64,000 nucleotides of DNA from Citrobacter sp. MGH106 (GTDB lineage Bacteria > Pseudomonadota > Gammaproteobacteria > Enterobacterales > Enterobacteriaceae), in NCBI RefSeq assembly GCF_001037495.1, contig NZ_KQ089822.1, positions 992,001 to 1,056,000 of the forward strand, in the 5' to 3' direction. The notes under the pieces were generated by a model, which saw nothing but the letters and a program-made list of their open reading frames with translations, made no database searches and was not told the origin of the DNA. Shown in pieces: positions 23,365-34,327 of this stretch. The position numbers and the translations under genes are program-made. Each line of letters begins with the position of its first letter. The first letter of the stretch is position 1.

Positions 23365-23568
23365 TTTCTATTCCTTCAAACAGAGTCATAGAGGTAGTTT
23401 GCACAGCCTGCCTTGTGGCATTGCTGCAAATGGTGCTGAAACGATAAAGTAATTATGTGACCTGGATCGATTTTCCACGGGCATCAGCCTTTGGGGCGTT
23501 GTTGTTATGCCCCCATGAATTTACAGTGTGCTAAAGATTTATTCTGACTTTAGCGGAGCAGTAGAAGA

Positions 23569-24534
23569 ATGACAAAATATGCTTTAGTAGGTGATGTCGG
23601 CGGCACTAACGCGCGTCTTGCTCTGTGTGACATTGCCAGTGGTGAGATTTCGCAGGCAAAGACCTATTCCGGGCTGGATTACCCAAGCCTTGAAGCCGTT
23701 GTGCGTGTGTACCTGGATGAGCATAGCGTTAGCGTTGAAGACGGGTGTATTGCCATTGCCTGCCCGATCACCGGTGACTGGGTGGCAATGACCAACCATA
23801 CCTGGGCATTTTCTATTGCTGAAATGAAAAAGAACCTTGGCTTCAGTCATCTGGAAATCATCAACGATTTCACCGCTGTATCGATGGCGATCCCCATGTT
23901 GAAAAAAGAGCACTTGATTCAGTTTGGTGGTGCAGAGCCTGTCGAAGGGAAACCTATTGCGGTCTATGGTGCGGGTACTGGCTTAGGCGTTGCGCATCTG
24001 GTGCACGTGGATAAACGCTGGGTGAGCCTGCCGGGAGAAGGGGGGCATGTGGATTTCGCCCCTAATAGTGAAGAAGAAGGCATTATTCTGGAAGTGCTGC
24101 GCGCGGAGATTGGTCATGTCTCAGCGGAACGCGTGCTGTCCGGCCCTGGGCTGGTGAATTTGTACCGCGCTATTGTGAAGTCAGATGGGCGCCTGCCGGA
24201 AAACCTGCAGCCGAAAGATATCACTGAACGTGCATTGGCGGATTCCTGTATCGACTGTCGCCGCGCGCTGTCGCTATTTTGCGTCATTATGGGGCGATTT
24301 GGCGGCGATCTGGCACTAACGCTGGGCACCTTTGGCGGTGTCTATATTGCCGGTGGCATCGTGCCGCGTTTCCTCGAGTTCTTTAAAGCGTCTGGTTTTC
24401 GCGGCGGCTTTGAAGATAAAGGGCGGTTTAAATCCTATGTTCAGGACATTCCGGTGTATCTGATTGTACATGATAATCCAGGACTGCTTGGCTCAGGTGC
24501 GCATTTGCGCCAGACTTTAGGGCATGTTCTGTAA
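23569..24534 (+). CDS. glk: Glucokinase
   Basis: ATP-dependent glucose kinase of 321 residues. The phosphate-binding motif [14 protein letters not shown] is at residues 8-21; the sugar-binding block ending in [12 protein letters not shown] near residue 100 contains the catalytic Asp; the second ATP-binding block [12 protein letters not shown] is near residue 137. It phosphorylates free glucose not taken up by the PTS. Start ATG 23569 follows GGAGCAG at a good distance. It has its own terminator. Confidence 0.98.
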   Translation: MTKYALVGDVGGTNARLALCDIASGEISQAKTYSGLDYPSLEAVVRVYLDEHSVSVEDGCIAIACPITGDWVAMTNHTWAFSIAEMKKNLGFSHLEIINDFTAVSMAIPMLKKEHLIQFGGAEPVEGKPIAVYGAGTGLGVAHLVHVDKRWVSLPGEGGHVDFAPNSEEEGIILEVLRAEIGHVSAERVLSGPGLVNLYRAIVKSDGRLPENLQPKDITERALADSCIDCRRALSLFCVIMGRFGGDLALTLGTFGGVYIAGGIVPRFLEFFKASGFRGGFEDKGRFKSYVQDIPVYLIVHDNPGLLGSGAHLRQTLGHVL

Positions 24535-24554
24535 CTACACTGCTATACCCTGCG

Positions 24555-24582
24555 AAACCGCGCTAATCACGCGGTTTTTTTT
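24555..24582 (+). terminator. glk terminator
   Basis: AACCGCG-CTAATCA-CGCGGTT followed by a run of eight or more T, 20 bases after the glk stop. Confidence 0.9.
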
Positions 24583-24724
24583 CGTCTGTTGCCAGCCATT
24601 CCGACGCTCGTCACATTTCCGAATTGCGGGGTTATTTATCCAGTAGAAGCATTATTTATCTGGTAACGGTCGTTGCTTTCCTGCATCCATAATTTCACTC
24701 GTTAACTATTACGAGGAGTCTGTT

Positions 24725-25051
24725 ATGAGTAAAAAACTGATTGCAGTCTGTGCATGCCCGATGGGGCTGGCTCACACCTTTATGGCAGCTCAGGCGCTGG
24801 AAGAAGCGGCGGTTGAAGCGGGATACGAAGTGAAAATTGAAACGCAGGGCGCAGATGGCATTCAAAACCGCCTGACGGCGCAGGACATTGCCGAAGCGAC
24901 GTTAATTATCCACTCCGTTGCCGTCACCCCGGAAGATAACGAGCGGTTTGAAACACGCGATGTGTACGAAATTACTTTGCAGGACGCAATAAAAAACGCT
25001 GCTGGCATCATTAAAGAGATCGAAGAAATGGTTGCCGCAGAACAACAATAA
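24725..25051 (+). CDS. fryB: Fructose-like PTS enzyme IIB FryB
   Basis: Cytoplasmic PTS EIIB of 108 residues in the fructose family. The phosphorylated cysteine is Cys11 in CACPMGLAHTFMAAQALEE. It passes phosphate from the EIIA part of FryA to the sugar bound by FryC. First gene of the operon fryB-fryC-ypdF-ypdE-fryA, with a good Shine-Dalgarno (ACGAGGAG). The sugar handled by this system is not established. Confidence 0.95.
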   Translation: MSKKLIAVCACPMGLAHTFMAAQALEEAAVEAGYEVKIETQGADGIQNRLTAQDIAEATLIIHSVAVTPEDNERFETRDVYEITLQDAIKNAAGIIKEIEEMVAAEQQ

Positions 25052-25070
25052 TTGTCGAAGGGAAACACGT

Positions 25071-26318
25071 ATGGCCATTAAAAAACGCAGTGCAACCGTT
25101 GTGCCTGGCGCATCTGGTGCGGCAGCGGTAATAAAAAATCCTCAGGCCTCCCGCAATAGCTTTTGGGGCGAACTCCCGCAGCATGTAATGTCGGGTATTT
25201 CGCGTATGGTACCCACGTTAATCATGGGTGGGGTGATCCTCGCTTTCTCTCAACTGATTGCCTATAGCTGGCTAAAAATTCCTGCTGATACCGGCATCAT
25301 GGATGCGCTGAATAGCGGGAAGTTCGATGGTTTTAATCTTTCATTACTGAAGTTTGCCTGGCTGTCACAGTCTTTTGGCGGCGTGCTGTTTGGTTTTGCT
25401 ATACCCATGTTTGCAGCGTTCGTTGCTAACTCTATCGGCGGTAAGCTGGCGTTTCCGGCAGGATTCATCGGCGGGCTGATGTCTACTCAGCCCACGCAGG
25501 TGCTGAATTTTGACCCAACCACTCTGCAATGGGCGACGGCCGCTCCGGTACCTTCGACCTTTATCGGAGCGCTGATTATCTCGATTGTTGCCGGATATCT
25601 GGTGAAGTGGATGAACCAGAAAATCCAGCTTCCTGATTTTCTGCTGGCATTCAAAACCACTTTTTTACTGCCGATTCTCTCCGCGATTTTCGTCATGCTG
25701 GCGATGTATTACGTGATAACCCCGTTCGGAGGTTGGATTAACGGTGGTATCCGTACTCTGCTGACGGCCGCGGGAGAGAAAGGTACGCTGATGTATGCGA
25801 TGGGCATCTCCGCAGCGACTGCAATTGACCTCGGTGGCCCTATCAATAAGGCCGCAGGATTTGTTGCCTTTAGCTTTACCACCGATCACGTCCTGCCGGT
25901 GACTGCACGCTCTATTGCGATTGTCATTCCACCTATTGGTCTTGGGCTGGCAACGCTTATCGACCGCCGTTTAACCGGTAAACGACTGTTTAGTGCGCAG
26001 CTTTACCCGCAGGGGAAAACGGCGATGTTCCTTGCGTTTATGGGCATTAGCGAAGGCGCGATCCCCTTTGCGCTGGAAAGCCCTGTTACGGCGATCCCTT
26101 CATATATGGTTGGAGCAATTGTCGGCTCGACGGCTGCTGTCTGGCTGGGCGCGGTACAGTGGTTCCCTGAATCCGCCATCTGGGCATGGCCTCTGGTTAC
26201 TAATCTCGGCGTCTATATGGCGGGGATCTTATTAGGGGCGGTTATTACGGCGCTAATGGTCGTGTTCCTGCGCCACATGATGTATCGCAAAGGCAAACTG
26301 CTGATTGAAAGCCTCTGA
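25071..26318 (+). CDS. fryC: Fructose-like PTS enzyme IIC FryC
   Basis: Membrane permease component of 415 residues. Ten or so hydrophobic helices are visible, with the fructose EIIC blocks [18 protein letters not shown] near residue 118 and [12 protein letters not shown] near residue 325, which surround the sugar site. I set the start at ATG 25071 ([11 protein letters not shown]) after GAAGGGAAA; a longer frame from 25032 would overlap fryB and adds an unlikely leader. Works with FryB and FryA. Confidence 0.95.
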   Translation: MAIKKRSATVVPGASGAAAVIKNPQASRNSFWGELPQHVMSGISRMVPTLIMGGVILAFSQLIAYSWLKIPADTGIMDALNSGKFDGFNLSLLKFAWLSQSFGGVLFGFAIPMFAAFVANSIGGKLAFPAGFIGGLMSTQPTQVLNFDPTTLQWATAAPVPSTFIGALIISIVAGYLVKWMNQKIQLPDFLLAFKTTFLLPILSAIFVMLAMYYVITPFGGWINGGIRTLLTAAGEKGTLMYAMGISAATAIDLGGPINKAAGFVAFSFTTDHVLPVTARSIAIVIPPIGLGLATLIDRRLTGKRLFSAQLYPQGKTAMFLAFMGISEGAIPFALESPVTAIPSYMVGAIVGSTAAVWLGAVQWFPESAIWAWPLVTNLGVYMAGILLGAVITALMVVFLRHMMYRKGKLLIESL

Positions 26319-26335
26319 ATATAAGGATTGTCATC

Positions 26336-27418
26336 ATGAGTTTACTTGCCTCATTGCGCGAATGGCTAACGGCGCAAAGGTTGGACGCCGTGCTGCTTTC
26401 ATCGCGGCAGAATAAACAGCCGCATCTGGGTATCTCCAGCAGTTCTGGGTTTGTGCTTATCAGCCATAAAAAAGCACATATTCTGGTGGATTCCCGTTAC
26501 TACACCGATATCGCGGAGCGTACATGTGGCTACCAGCTCCATTTACTGGATGGGGCGCAGACGCTGTATTCGCGGGTGAATCAAATCATTGATGACGAAA
26601 ACCTGGATACGCTGGGCTTCGAAGGAGAGCAGGTTAGCTGGCAAACGGCGCACGTGTGGTCAGGTAAATTGCGCGCCCGACTGGTGAGCGTGGTACCGGA
26701 TGTTCTTCGGCAGGTTAAAACGACACAGGAGATTGCCTGTATCCGCGAGGCCTGCCGGATTGCCGATCTCGGTGCTGAACACATTCGTCGATTTATTCAG
26801 CCAGGCTTCAGTGAACGAGCCATTGCCGCTGAGCTGGAATGGTATATGCGCACACTTGGTGCGGAAAAGGCCTCTTTTGACACCATTGTCGCCAGCGGTT
26901 GGCGCGGCGCGTTGCCACATGGAAAAGCCAGCGACAAGCTTGTCGAAGCGGGCGAATTTATCACGCTGGATTTTGGCGCACAGTACCAGGGATATTGTTC
27001 GGATATGACGCGAACGTTTCGCGTCCCTGGTGCGGGACCGGCAGAAGAAAGCGCTCTGTTTCCCGTTTATCAAATTGTTCTGGCTGCACACCGTGCAGCG
27101 GTGGCGGCAATTCGCCCAGGAGTGCACTGCCATGAGGTGGATGCCGCCGCTCGCCAGGTCATTACCGACGCGGGGTATGGTGATTACTTTGGGCATAACA
27201 CCGGACACGCTATCGGTATTGAGGTCCATGAAAACCCTCGCTTCTCCCCGACAGATACGACTTCACTGGCGGTTGGCATGTTGCTTACCGTTGAGCCGGG
27301 TATCTACCTGCCGGGGCAAGGGGGAGTGCGTATTGAGGATGTTGTGCTGGTTACGCCAGACGGCGGTGAGGTGCTCTACAGCATGTCGAAAACATTGTTA
27401 CATACGGGAGAGGCGTAA
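26336..27418 (+). CDS. ypdF: M24 family aminopeptidase YpdF
   Basis: Metallopeptidase of 360 residues with the pita-bread (creatinase/Xaa-Pro aminopeptidase) fold. Metal ligands are visible: Asp in [10 protein letters not shown] and SDMTRTF (near residues 214-225), His in [14 protein letters not shown] (near residue 290), and Glu in [11 protein letters not shown] and VRIEDVV. The E. coli enzyme is reported to remove N-terminal Met, with some Xaa-Pro activity. Its stop overlaps the ypdE start (TAATG), so translation is coupled. Its place in a PTS operon is conserved in E. coli. Confidence 0.95.
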   Translation: MSLLASLREWLTAQRLDAVLLSSRQNKQPHLGISSSSGFVLISHKKAHILVDSRYYTDIAERTCGYQLHLLDGAQTLYSRVNQIIDDENLDTLGFEGEQVSWQTAHVWSGKLRARLVSVVPDVLRQVKTTQEIACIREACRIADLGAEHIRRFIQPGFSERAIAAELEWYMRTLGAEKASFDTIVASGWRGALPHGKASDKLVEAGEFITLDFGAQYQGYCSDMTRTFRVPGAGPAEESALFPVYQIVLAAHRAAVAAIRPGVHCHEVDAAARQVITDAGYGDYFGHNTGHAIGIEVHENPRFSPTDTTSLAVGMLLTVEPGIYLPGQGGVRIEDVVLVTPDGGEVLYSMSKTLLHTGEA

Positions 27419-28458
27419 TGGATTTATCGCTGCTGAAAGCGCTGAGTGAGGCGGATGCCATCGCGTCTTCAGAACAAGAGGTTCGTCAGATCTTACTTGA
27501 TGAGGCTGATCGTCTGCATAAAGAGGTGCGCTTTGATGGCCTTGGCTCGGTACTGATTCGACTTAATGAATCGACAGGTCCGAAAGTGATGATTTGCGCG
27601 CATATGGATGAAGTGGGATTTATTGTACGCAGTATCTCCAGCGAAGGGGCGATTGATGTTTTACCGGTAGGAAATGTGCGGATGGCGGCCAGGCAACTGC
27701 AACTGGTGCGGATTACCACCCGAGAGGAGAGCAAAATCCCTGGGCTGCTTGACGGAGAACGTAGTGGCAATGATGTTAGCGCGATGCGGGTGGATATTGG
27801 CGCGCGCTCATATGACGAGGTCATTCAGGCTGGCGTCCGTCCGGGCGATCGCGTCACTTTTGACACTACTTTCCAGGTTTTGCCACACCAGCGGGTAATG
27901 GGAAAAGCCTTTGATGATCGGCTCGGGTGTTATCTGCTGATAGCGCTGTTACGTGAATGGCATGGCGCTGAACTGCCTTGTGAAGTCTGGCTGGTGGCCA
28001 GCTCCAGTGAAGAGGTTGGGTTACGTGGAGGGCAAACGGCGGCGAGTGCGGTTGCACCGGACATAGCCATTGTGCTGGACACGGCCTGCTGGGCAAAAAA
28101 CTTTGATTATGGTGCGGCGAATCATCGACAGCTCGGCAAAGGGCCGATGCTGGTGCTGAGCGATAAGTCACTTATTGCCCCACCAAAACTGACAGCATGG
28201 GTTGAAAGCGTCGCTTATGAAACGGGTATACCGCTACAGCTGGATATGTTCAGTAACGGTGGCACCGACGGTGGGGCTGTTCATATCAGCGGCACAGGGA
28301 TCCCGACGGTTGTGCTGGGGCCAGCTACACGCCATGGGCACTGCGCTGCGTCGATTGCAGCTTGCCGTGACATCAGCCAAACGCAACAATTGCTGTCGGC
28401 TCTTATTTCACATCTTACGCGCGAAACCGTTGTTCATCTGACGGATTTCAGGTGCTGA
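27418..28458 (+). CDS. ypdE: M42 family aminopeptidase YpdE
   Basis: Dinuclear zinc aminopeptidase of 346 residues (M42/endoglucanase-M type). Metal and catalytic residues are seen in [13 protein letters not shown] (near residue 65), [10 protein letters not shown] (near residue 165), [11 protein letters not shown] (Glu-Glu, near residue 197), and the late [11 protein letters not shown] and TRHGHC blocks. The E. coli protein removes several N-terminal residues and is blocked by proline, complementing YpdF. Starts within the ypdF stop codon. Confidence 0.95.
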   Translation: MDLSLLKALSEADAIASSEQEVRQILLDEADRLHKEVRFDGLGSVLIRLNESTGPKVMICAHMDEVGFIVRSISSEGAIDVLPVGNVRMAARQLQLVRITTREESKIPGLLDGERSGNDVSAMRVDIGARSYDEVIQAGVRPGDRVTFDTTFQVLPHQRVMGKAFDDRLGCYLLIALLREWHGAELPCEVWLVASSSEEVGLRGGQTAASAVAPDIAIVLDTACWAKNFDYGAANHRQLGKGPMLVLSDKSLIAPPKLTAWVESVAYETGIPLQLDMFSNGGTDGGAVHISGTGIPTVVLGPATRHGHCAASIAACRDISQTQQLLSALISHLTRETVVHLTDFRC

Positions 28459-28481
28459 TTTTGCGCTAACCAGGAGTTGTT

Positions 28482-30977
28482 ATGCTCACGATTCAATTTC
28501 TTTGCCCGTTACCCAATGGCCTGCATGCACGTCCGGCATGGGAGCTAAAAGAGCACTGTAGCCAGTGGCAAAGTGAGGTGATATTTATCAATCATCGCCA
28601 GAATACCCGGGCAGATGCGAAAAGTTCGCTGGCACTGATTGGCACCGGAACGCTGTTTAACGACAGTTGCAGTTTAACCATCACCGGTAGCGATGAAGAA
28701 CAGGCCAGGCGGGCGCTGGAAGAGTATCTCCAGCACCGGTTTATTGACAGTGACAGTGTCCAGCCCACGTTCTCAGAGCTGGCAGCTCATCCGTTGCCAC
28801 GCTCGCTGATTCGCCTTAACCCGGATTTGCTGTATGGCAATGTGCTGGCTGGTGGCGTAGGGGCTGGTTCGTTAACACTTTGGCAGCGCGATAATCTGGA
28901 AGTCTATCGGGCAATAGCGGCGAGCGCGGAGGATAATACCCGGCTGGAGCATAGCCTGGTGACGCTGGCTGAACAGCTTAATCAGCAGCTGCGAGAGCGT
29001 GACGGTGAGAGTAAAACCATACTGAGTGCACACCTGTCCTTGATTCAGGATGATGGGTTTGCCGGCAATATCCGTCGCCTGATGCTTGAGCAGCATCTGG
29101 GATTAGGTGCGGCGATTATCGCCAATATGGAACAGGTGTGTGACAAGCTGTCAGCCTCCGGCAATGACTACCTGCGTGAACGGGTCAGCGATATCCGTGA
29201 TATCAGCGAGCAGTTGCTGCACATCACCTGGCCCGAAAGACGTCCGCGTAATGCACTGATTTTGGAACAACCGACAATACTGATTGCCGAAGACCTGACC
29301 CCCAGTCAGTTTTTAAGCCTCAATTTGCAGCATCTGTCCGGCATGATCCTTGAGAAAACGGGCCGCACATCGCATACACTGATTCTGGCTCGCGCGTCGG
29401 CGATCCCTGTGCTCAGCGGCCTGCCTCTGGAGGCGATTAGCCGCTATACGGGTCAGCATGCGGTACTGGATGCCCGCTGCGGTGTACTGGCGATTAACCC
29501 AAACGATGCTGTGCGTGGGTATTATGGGATTGCACAAAAGCTGGCGGATGAATGCCAGCGGAGGCAGGCGCTTGATGCCGCACAGCCTGCGTTCACCAAA
29601 GATAATCAGCGCATTGATGTCGCAGCGAATATCGGTACTGCGCTGGAAGCGCCAGGAGCGTTTGCTAATGGTGCGGAGGGTATTGGGCTGTTTCGTACTG
29701 AAATGCTGTTTATGGACAGAGACAGCGCGCCTGACGAGCAGGAGCAGTTTGAAGCCTACCAGCAGGTGTTACTGGCCGCTGGCGACAAACCGGTCATTTT
29801 TCGCACCATGGATATTGGTGGCGATAAAAATATCCGTTATCTCAATATTCCTCAGGAAGACAATCCGTTCCTTGGTTATCGCGCGGTGCGAATTTATCCC
29901 GAATTTGCCGGATTGTTCCGTACTCAACTACGCGCCATTTTTCGTGCAGCGGCCTTTGGTAACGCGCAACTGATGATTCCGATGGTGCACAGTCTTGACC
30001 AGATCCTGTGGGTGAAAAGTGAACTGCAAAAAGCGATAGCTGAGTTGAAACTTGAGGGATTACGCCATGCCCCGGCCATTCCGTTGGGGATTATGGTTGA
30101 AGTGCCGTCAGTGTGTTACATCATCGATCACTTCTGTGACGAAGTCGATTTCTTCAGCATCGGCTCAAACGACATGACCCAGTATCTGTACGCGGTCGAT
30201 CGTAATAACCCGCGAGTTTCGCCGTTGTATAACCCGATTACGCCGTCGTTTTTGCGGATGCTGCAGCAAATCGTCAGCGTGGCGCACGATCGCGGCAAAT
30301 GGGTGGGGATCTGTGGTGAGCTAGGCGGAGAAGGGCGCTATTTACCGCTGTTGCTGGGTTTAGGACTCGACGAATTGAGTATGAGTAGCCCGCGTATTCC
30401 GGCCGTGAAAAGCCAGCTACGTGAACTGGACAGCCAGGCGTGCCGGGAGCTCGCTCTGCGGGCCTGCGAATGTCGCAGCGCGCAGGAGATCGAAGCGTTG
30501 CTGAATCAGTTTGCACCGCAAAAAGATGTCCGTCCGTTGCTGGCGCTGGAGAACATTTTTGTAGGCGAACCACTGAGCAATAAAGAACAGGCGATTCAGT
30601 TCCTGTGCGGCAATCTCGGCGTAAATGGGCGAACGGAACACCCGTTTGAGCTTGAAGAGGATGTCTGGCAGCGGGAAGAGATTGTCACGACCGCCGTTGG
30701 TTTTGGCGTGGCTATTCCACATACAAAATCCCAGTGGATCCGTCACTCCAGCATCAGCATTGTCCGGCTTGCGCAGCCGGTCGACTGGCAGTCGGAGATG
30801 GGGGACGTTGAACTGGTGATCATGCTAACGCTGGGAGCCGATGAGGGTATTAACCACGTGAAGGTCTTTTCGCAGCTGGCGCGCAAGCTGGTAAATAAGC
30901 AGTTTCGCCAGTCACTGTTTGCAGCGCAAGATGCCGAAAGCATTCTGGCCTTGCTGGAGGCCGAATTGACGTTTTGA
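28482..30977 (+). CDS. fryA: PTS multiphosphoryl transfer protein FryA (HPr-EI-EIIA)
   Basis: Fusion protein of 831 residues that carries a whole phosphorelay. The N-terminal HPr-like domain has His15 in NGLHARPAWE. The EI-like middle has the phospho-His at residue 298 in GRTSHTLILARASAIPVLSG and the PEP-binding TIM barrel with FRTEMLFM and GICGELGGEG. The C-terminal EIIA-Fru domain has its phospho-His at 747 in GVAIPHTKS. Phosphate would flow from PEP to FryB and FryC. Last gene of the operon; the length equals that recalled for E. coli. Confidence 0.96.
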   Translation: MLTIQFLCPLPNGLHARPAWELKEHCSQWQSEVIFINHRQNTRADAKSSLALIGTGTLFNDSCSLTITGSDEEQARRALEEYLQHRFIDSDSVQPTFSELAAHPLPRSLIRLNPDLLYGNVLAGGVGAGSLTLWQRDNLEVYRAIAASAEDNTRLEHSLVTLAEQLNQQLRERDGESKTILSAHLSLIQDDGFAGNIRRLMLEQHLGLGAAIIANMEQVCDKLSASGNDYLRERVSDIRDISEQLLHITWPERRPRNALILEQPTILIAEDLTPSQFLSLNLQHLSGMILEKTGRTSHTLILARASAIPVLSGLPLEAISRYTGQHAVLDARCGVLAINPNDAVRGYYGIAQKLADECQRRQALDAAQPAFTKDNQRIDVAANIGTALEAPGAFANGAEGIGLFRTEMLFMDRDSAPDEQEQFEAYQQVLLAAGDKPVIFRTMDIGGDKNIRYLNIPQEDNPFLGYRAVRIYPEFAGLFRTQLRAIFRAAAFGNAQLMIPMVHSLDQILWVKSELQKAIAELKLEGLRHAPAIPLGIMVEVPSVCYIIDHFCDEVDFFSIGSNDMTQYLYAVDRNNPRVSPLYNPITPSFLRMLQQIVSVAHDRGKWVGICGELGGEGRYLPLLLGLGLDELSMSSPRIPAVKSQLRELDSQACRELALRACECRSAQEIEALLNQFAPQKDVRPLLALENIFVGEPLSNKEQAIQFLCGNLGVNGRTEHPFELEEDVWQREEIVTTAVGFGVAIPHTKSQWIRHSSISIVRLAQPVDWQSEMGDVELVIMLTLGADEGINHVKVFSQLARKLVNKQFRQSLFAAQDAESILALLEAELTF

Positions 30978-30990
30978 GTTTGTGATAAAT

Positions 30991-31067
30991 GCCGGGTAGA
31001 GACGCAAACGACGTCGAATCCGGTCTACAGACGGGTACGTTTGCAGGCCGGATTCAGCAGGCAGTGG
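30991..31067. repeat. REP/BIME-like element after fryA
   Basis: Two REP-like units: GCCGG...ATCCGGTCTACA (30991-31028) and an inverted GCAGGCCGGATTCAGCAGGC (31043-31062). This marks the 3' end of the fry operon. The remaining bases to 31264 form the FDH promoter region, AT-rich with TATAAT-like stretches near 31183 and 31219. No FNR or NarL site is convincing. Confidence 0.6.
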
Positions 31068-31264
31068 CACATGAAATAGCGTTTAACGACCCATTGATCA
31101 CATTTCCGCCTTTCAGATACCCAAACGCAGTAAACCATTTCCATTCTACCGCCGATAGTGGCTTCTCTTGCTTGTTATAACCATATAATAACAATGGTCT
31201 ATACGGCATATTAACCTTATAATAATCATCCCTTTTCATGTCTTAAGTTTAAGCTGGAGGACAC

Positions 31265-34200
31265 ATGGAGTTAAGCCGGAGGCAGTTCTTTCGAATCTGC
31301 GCGGGCGGTATGGCAGGAACCACTGTTGCATCCCTCGGATTTTTATCATCTTTTTCCGTTCACGCGGAAACCCGTCAATATAAACTCTTAAAAGCAAAAG
31401 AGACGCGGAATAACTGTACATACTGTTCAGTGGGCTGCGGCATGTTGATGTACAGCCTTGGCGATACGGCCAAAAATGTCAAAGAAAGCATCTACCATAT
31501 TGAGGGCGATCCGGATCATCCTGTAAGTCGCGGCTCCTTGTGCCCGAAAGGTGCGGGCGTTCTGGATTATATTCATAGCGAAACGCGCCTGCAGTATCCT
31601 GAATATCGTGCACCGGGCTCTGATAAATGGCAGCGAATCAGCTGGGAAGATGCGATTAATCGAATTGCTCGATTAATGAAAGATGACCGTGACGCAAACT
31701 TTATTGAGAAAACCCCCCAGGGTGTGACCGTTAACCGCTGGACCACAACCGGTATGTTGTGCTCCTCGGCGGCAAGTAATGAAACCGGAATTCTCGACGG
31801 CAAATTTACCCGTAGCCTGGGAATGGTGGCTATCGATTGCCAGGCCCGGCTGTGCCACGGCCCAACCGTGTCTGCGTTGGCACCGACCTTTGGTCGTGGA
31901 GCGATGACCAATAACTGGGTCGATATTAAAAATGCCAACGTGGTGCTGATTATGGGGGGCAACGCGGCCGAAGCACATCCGGTTGGTTTTAAATGGGTGA
32001 TAGAAGCACAAACTAAAAACGACGCTACGGTCGTGGTGGTTGACCCGCGCTTTAACCGTAGCGCCGCTATTGCCGATCTTTATGCGCCGATCCGTGCAGG
32101 GTCCGACACTGCATTCCTGCTTGGCGTGATTCGTTATCTGCTGGAAAATGATCGCGTGCAACATGAGTATGTGCGGCACTACACCAACGCCAGTTTGCTC
32201 ATCCGCGATGACTATCAGTTCAACGATGGCCTTTTTAGCGGCTATGATGCGAAAAAAAGGCAGTACGACAAATCCAGCTGGTTCTATCAACTGGATGAAC
32301 AGGGCAATGCCCTGCGCGATGAAACGCTGACTCACCCACGCAGCGTGTGGAATTTGCTGAAAAATCACGTCGACCGCTACACACCTGAAATGGTTAACCG
32401 ACTGTGCGGTACGTCGGTGGCAGATTTCAACCGAATCTGTGAAATCCTCGCCAGTACCAGCGTTCCGAATCGCACCGCGACAATCCTGTATGCGTTGGGC
32501 TGGACGCACCATTCCGCCGGAGCGCAAATTATCCGCGCAGCAGCGATGCTTCAGTTGTTGCTGGGCAATATCGGTATGGCGGGCGGCGGTGTCAACGCTT
32601 TGCGCGGCCACTCGAATATTCAGGGTTACACCGACCTCGGTTTGCTCTCGACTAACCTTCCTGGCTATATGCCGCTACCTTCCGAAAAACAACCTGACTA
32701 CCAGACCTATATCTCGCAGGTTACCCCGCCTGCGCTTGGCGTGAATGAAGTGAATTACTGGAAAAATACACCAAAATTCTTCGTCAGCATGATGAAAAGT
32801 TTCTGGGGCGATCGCGCTACTGCTGAGAATAACTGGGGCTATGACTGGCTACCGAAATGGGATCGTCTATATGACGTGATGACCCAGGCTGAGCTGATGC
32901 TGGAAGGCAAGATTAACGGCTACATCGTACAAGGTTTCAACCCGCTGGCAGCGTTTCCTGATAAAAACAAATCCTCCCGTGCGCTTGCGAAACTGAAATA
33001 TATGGTGGTTATCGACCCACTGGCGACCGAATCGTCGAACTTCTGGCAGCATCACGGTGAGATGAATGACGTGAAGCCGGAAGATATCCAGACTGAAGTC
33101 TTCCGGTTGCCATCATCCTGCTTTGCGGAGGAGGACGGTTCTATTGCCAACTCCGGGCGCTGGCTACAGTGGCACTGGGCGGCGGCAGAGCCGCCTGGCG
33201 AAGCATTGCATGATGCAAAAATCCTCGGGCGCCTGTTTATGCGCTTGCGTGAACTTTATCAGCAAGAGGGCGGAGCCAATCCCGAACCGTTGCTGAACAT
33301 GAGCTGGGACTATAAAGATCCGTACGACCCGCATCCGGAAGAAGTTGCCCGCGAGGGAAATGGGATGGCACTTCAGGATCTCTATGACGATAAAGGGCAA
33401 CTCATCGCTAAAAAAGGCCAGCAGCTCAGCAGCTTTGCGCAGCTTCGCGATGATGGCTCTACCAGTAGTTTCTGCTGGGTGTACTGCGGAAGCTGGACGG
33501 AGCAGGGCAACCAGATGGCTAACCGTGATAACAGCGATCCATATGGTTTGGGGTGTACCCCTGGCTGGGCATGGTCGTGGCCAGCGAACCGCCGTATTCT
33601 TTACAACCGTGCGTCTGCCGATCCCGCTGGAAAACCGTGGGATGCAAAGCGTACGTTGCTGCGCTGGGATGGCAAAAAGTGGGCAGGTATGGACGTTGCC
33701 GATTACAGTCAGGCCGAACCGGGCAGCAATGTCGGGCCGTTTATTATGAATCAGGAAGGCGTCGCGCGTCTGTTTTCTATAGACAAAATGAACGATGGGC
33801 CGTTCCCGGAACATTACGAACCCATTGAGTCACCTATTGGCACCAATCCGCTGCATCCTGAGGTTATCTCCAGCCCGGTTGCGCGTATCTACCGTGGCGA
33901 TATCGACAATATGGGTAAAGCTGACGCCTTCCCGTATGTCGCCACGACTTATTCCATTACTGAACTTTTCCGCCACTGGACCAAGCATGCATTGCTGAAT
34001 GCTATCGCCCAGCCTGACCAGTTCATCGAAATTGGTGAAACGCTGGCGAGCAAAAAAGGCATTGCAGCGGGTGATACTGTGAAAGTGATGTCAAAACGAG
34101 GCTTTATCAAAGCGAAGGCGGTGGTAACTAAACGCCTGCAAACGCTGACGATAGATGGTAAGCAGGTCGATACCGTTGGTATCCCTTGCCACTGGGGATT

Positions 34201-34315
34201 TGAAGGTGCAACGCGCAAGGGTTTCCTCGCCAACACGTTAACGCCATCTGTTGGTGATGCCAACTCGCAAACGCCGGAATATAAAGCGTTTCTGGTCAAC
34301 ATCGAGAGGGCATAA
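31265..34315 (+). CDS. fdnG: Formate dehydrogenase-N-like catalytic subunit, Cys in place of Sec
   Basis: Molybdenum bis-MGD formate dehydrogenase alpha subunit of 1016 residues, close to E. coli FdnG over its full length. A twin-arginine signal (SRRQFFRICAGG, cut near residue 34) sends it to the periplasm. The [4Fe-4S] ligands are Cys51, Cys54, Cys58 and Cys93, with Lys95 next. At residue 197, where FdnG has selenocysteine encoded by TGA, this gene has TGC (bases 31853-31855) in QARLCHGPTV. The adjacent catalytic His198 is kept. It would oxidise formate without needing SelABCD. The symbol is by similarity; this is probably a paralog of the normal fdnG, since it sits at a non-standard locus between fryA and ypdC. 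Confidence 0.93.
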   Translation: MELSRRQFFRICAGGMAGTTVASLGFLSSFSVHAETRQYKLLKAKETRNNCTYCSVGCGMLMYSLGDTAKNVKESIYHIEGDPDHPVSRGSLCPKGAGVLDYIHSETRLQYPEYRAPGSDKWQRISWEDAINRIARLMKDDRDANFIEKTPQGVTVNRWTTTGMLCSSAASNETGILDGKFTRSLGMVAIDCQARLCHGPTVSALAPTFGRGAMTNNWVDIKNANVVLIMGGNAAEAHPVGFKWVIEAQTKNDATVVVVDPRFNRSAAIADLYAPIRAGSDTAFLLGVIRYLLENDRVQHEYVRHYTNASLLIRDDYQFNDGLFSGYDAKKRQYDKSSWFYQLDEQGNALRDETLTHPRSVWNLLKNHVDRYTPEMVNRLCGTSVADFNRICEILASTSVPNRTATILYALGWTHHSAGAQIIRAAAMLQLLLGNIGMAGGGVNALRGHSNIQGYTDLGLLSTNLPGYMPLPSEKQPDYQTYISQVTPPALGVNEVNYWKNTPKFFVSMMKSFWGDRATAENNWGYDWLPKWDRLYDVMTQAELMLEGKINGYIVQGFNPLAAFPDKNKSSRALAKLKYMVVIDPLATESSNFWQHHGEMNDVKPEDIQTEVFRLPSSCFAEEDGSIANSGRWLQWHWAAAEPPGEALHDAKILGRLFMRLRELYQQEGGANPEPLLNMSWDYKDPYDPHPEEVAREGNGMALQDLYDDKGQLIAKKGQQLSSFAQLRDDGSTSSFCWVYCGSWTEQGNQMANRDNSDPYGLGCTPGWAWSWPANRRILYNRASADPAGKPWDAKRTLLRWDGKKWAGMDVADYSQAEPGSNVGPFIMNQEGVARLFSIDKMNDGPFPEHYEPIESPIGTNPLHPEVISSPVARIYRGDIDNMGKADAFPYVATTYSITELFRHWTKHALLNAIAQPDQFIEIGETLASKKGIAAGDTVKVMSKRGFIKAKAVVTKRLQTLTIDGKQVDTVGIPCHWGFEGATRKGFLANTLTPSVGDANSQTPEYKAFLVNIERA

Positions 34316-34327
34316 GGGAAAGAACTC

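Noticed and set aside
31080-31264. FNR or NarL site upstream of the FDH operon
   Set aside because: Only TTGAT half-site resemblance (31095) and no matching second half or good NarL heptamers.
31853-31855. Possible selenocysteine codon in the FDH gene
   Set aside because: The codon is TGC, not TGA, and the frame is open without recoding, so Sec insertion is not needed.
31673-32611. A 312-codon minus-strand frame opposite the FDH alpha gene
   Set aside because: Antisense shadow; no start context, no domain.
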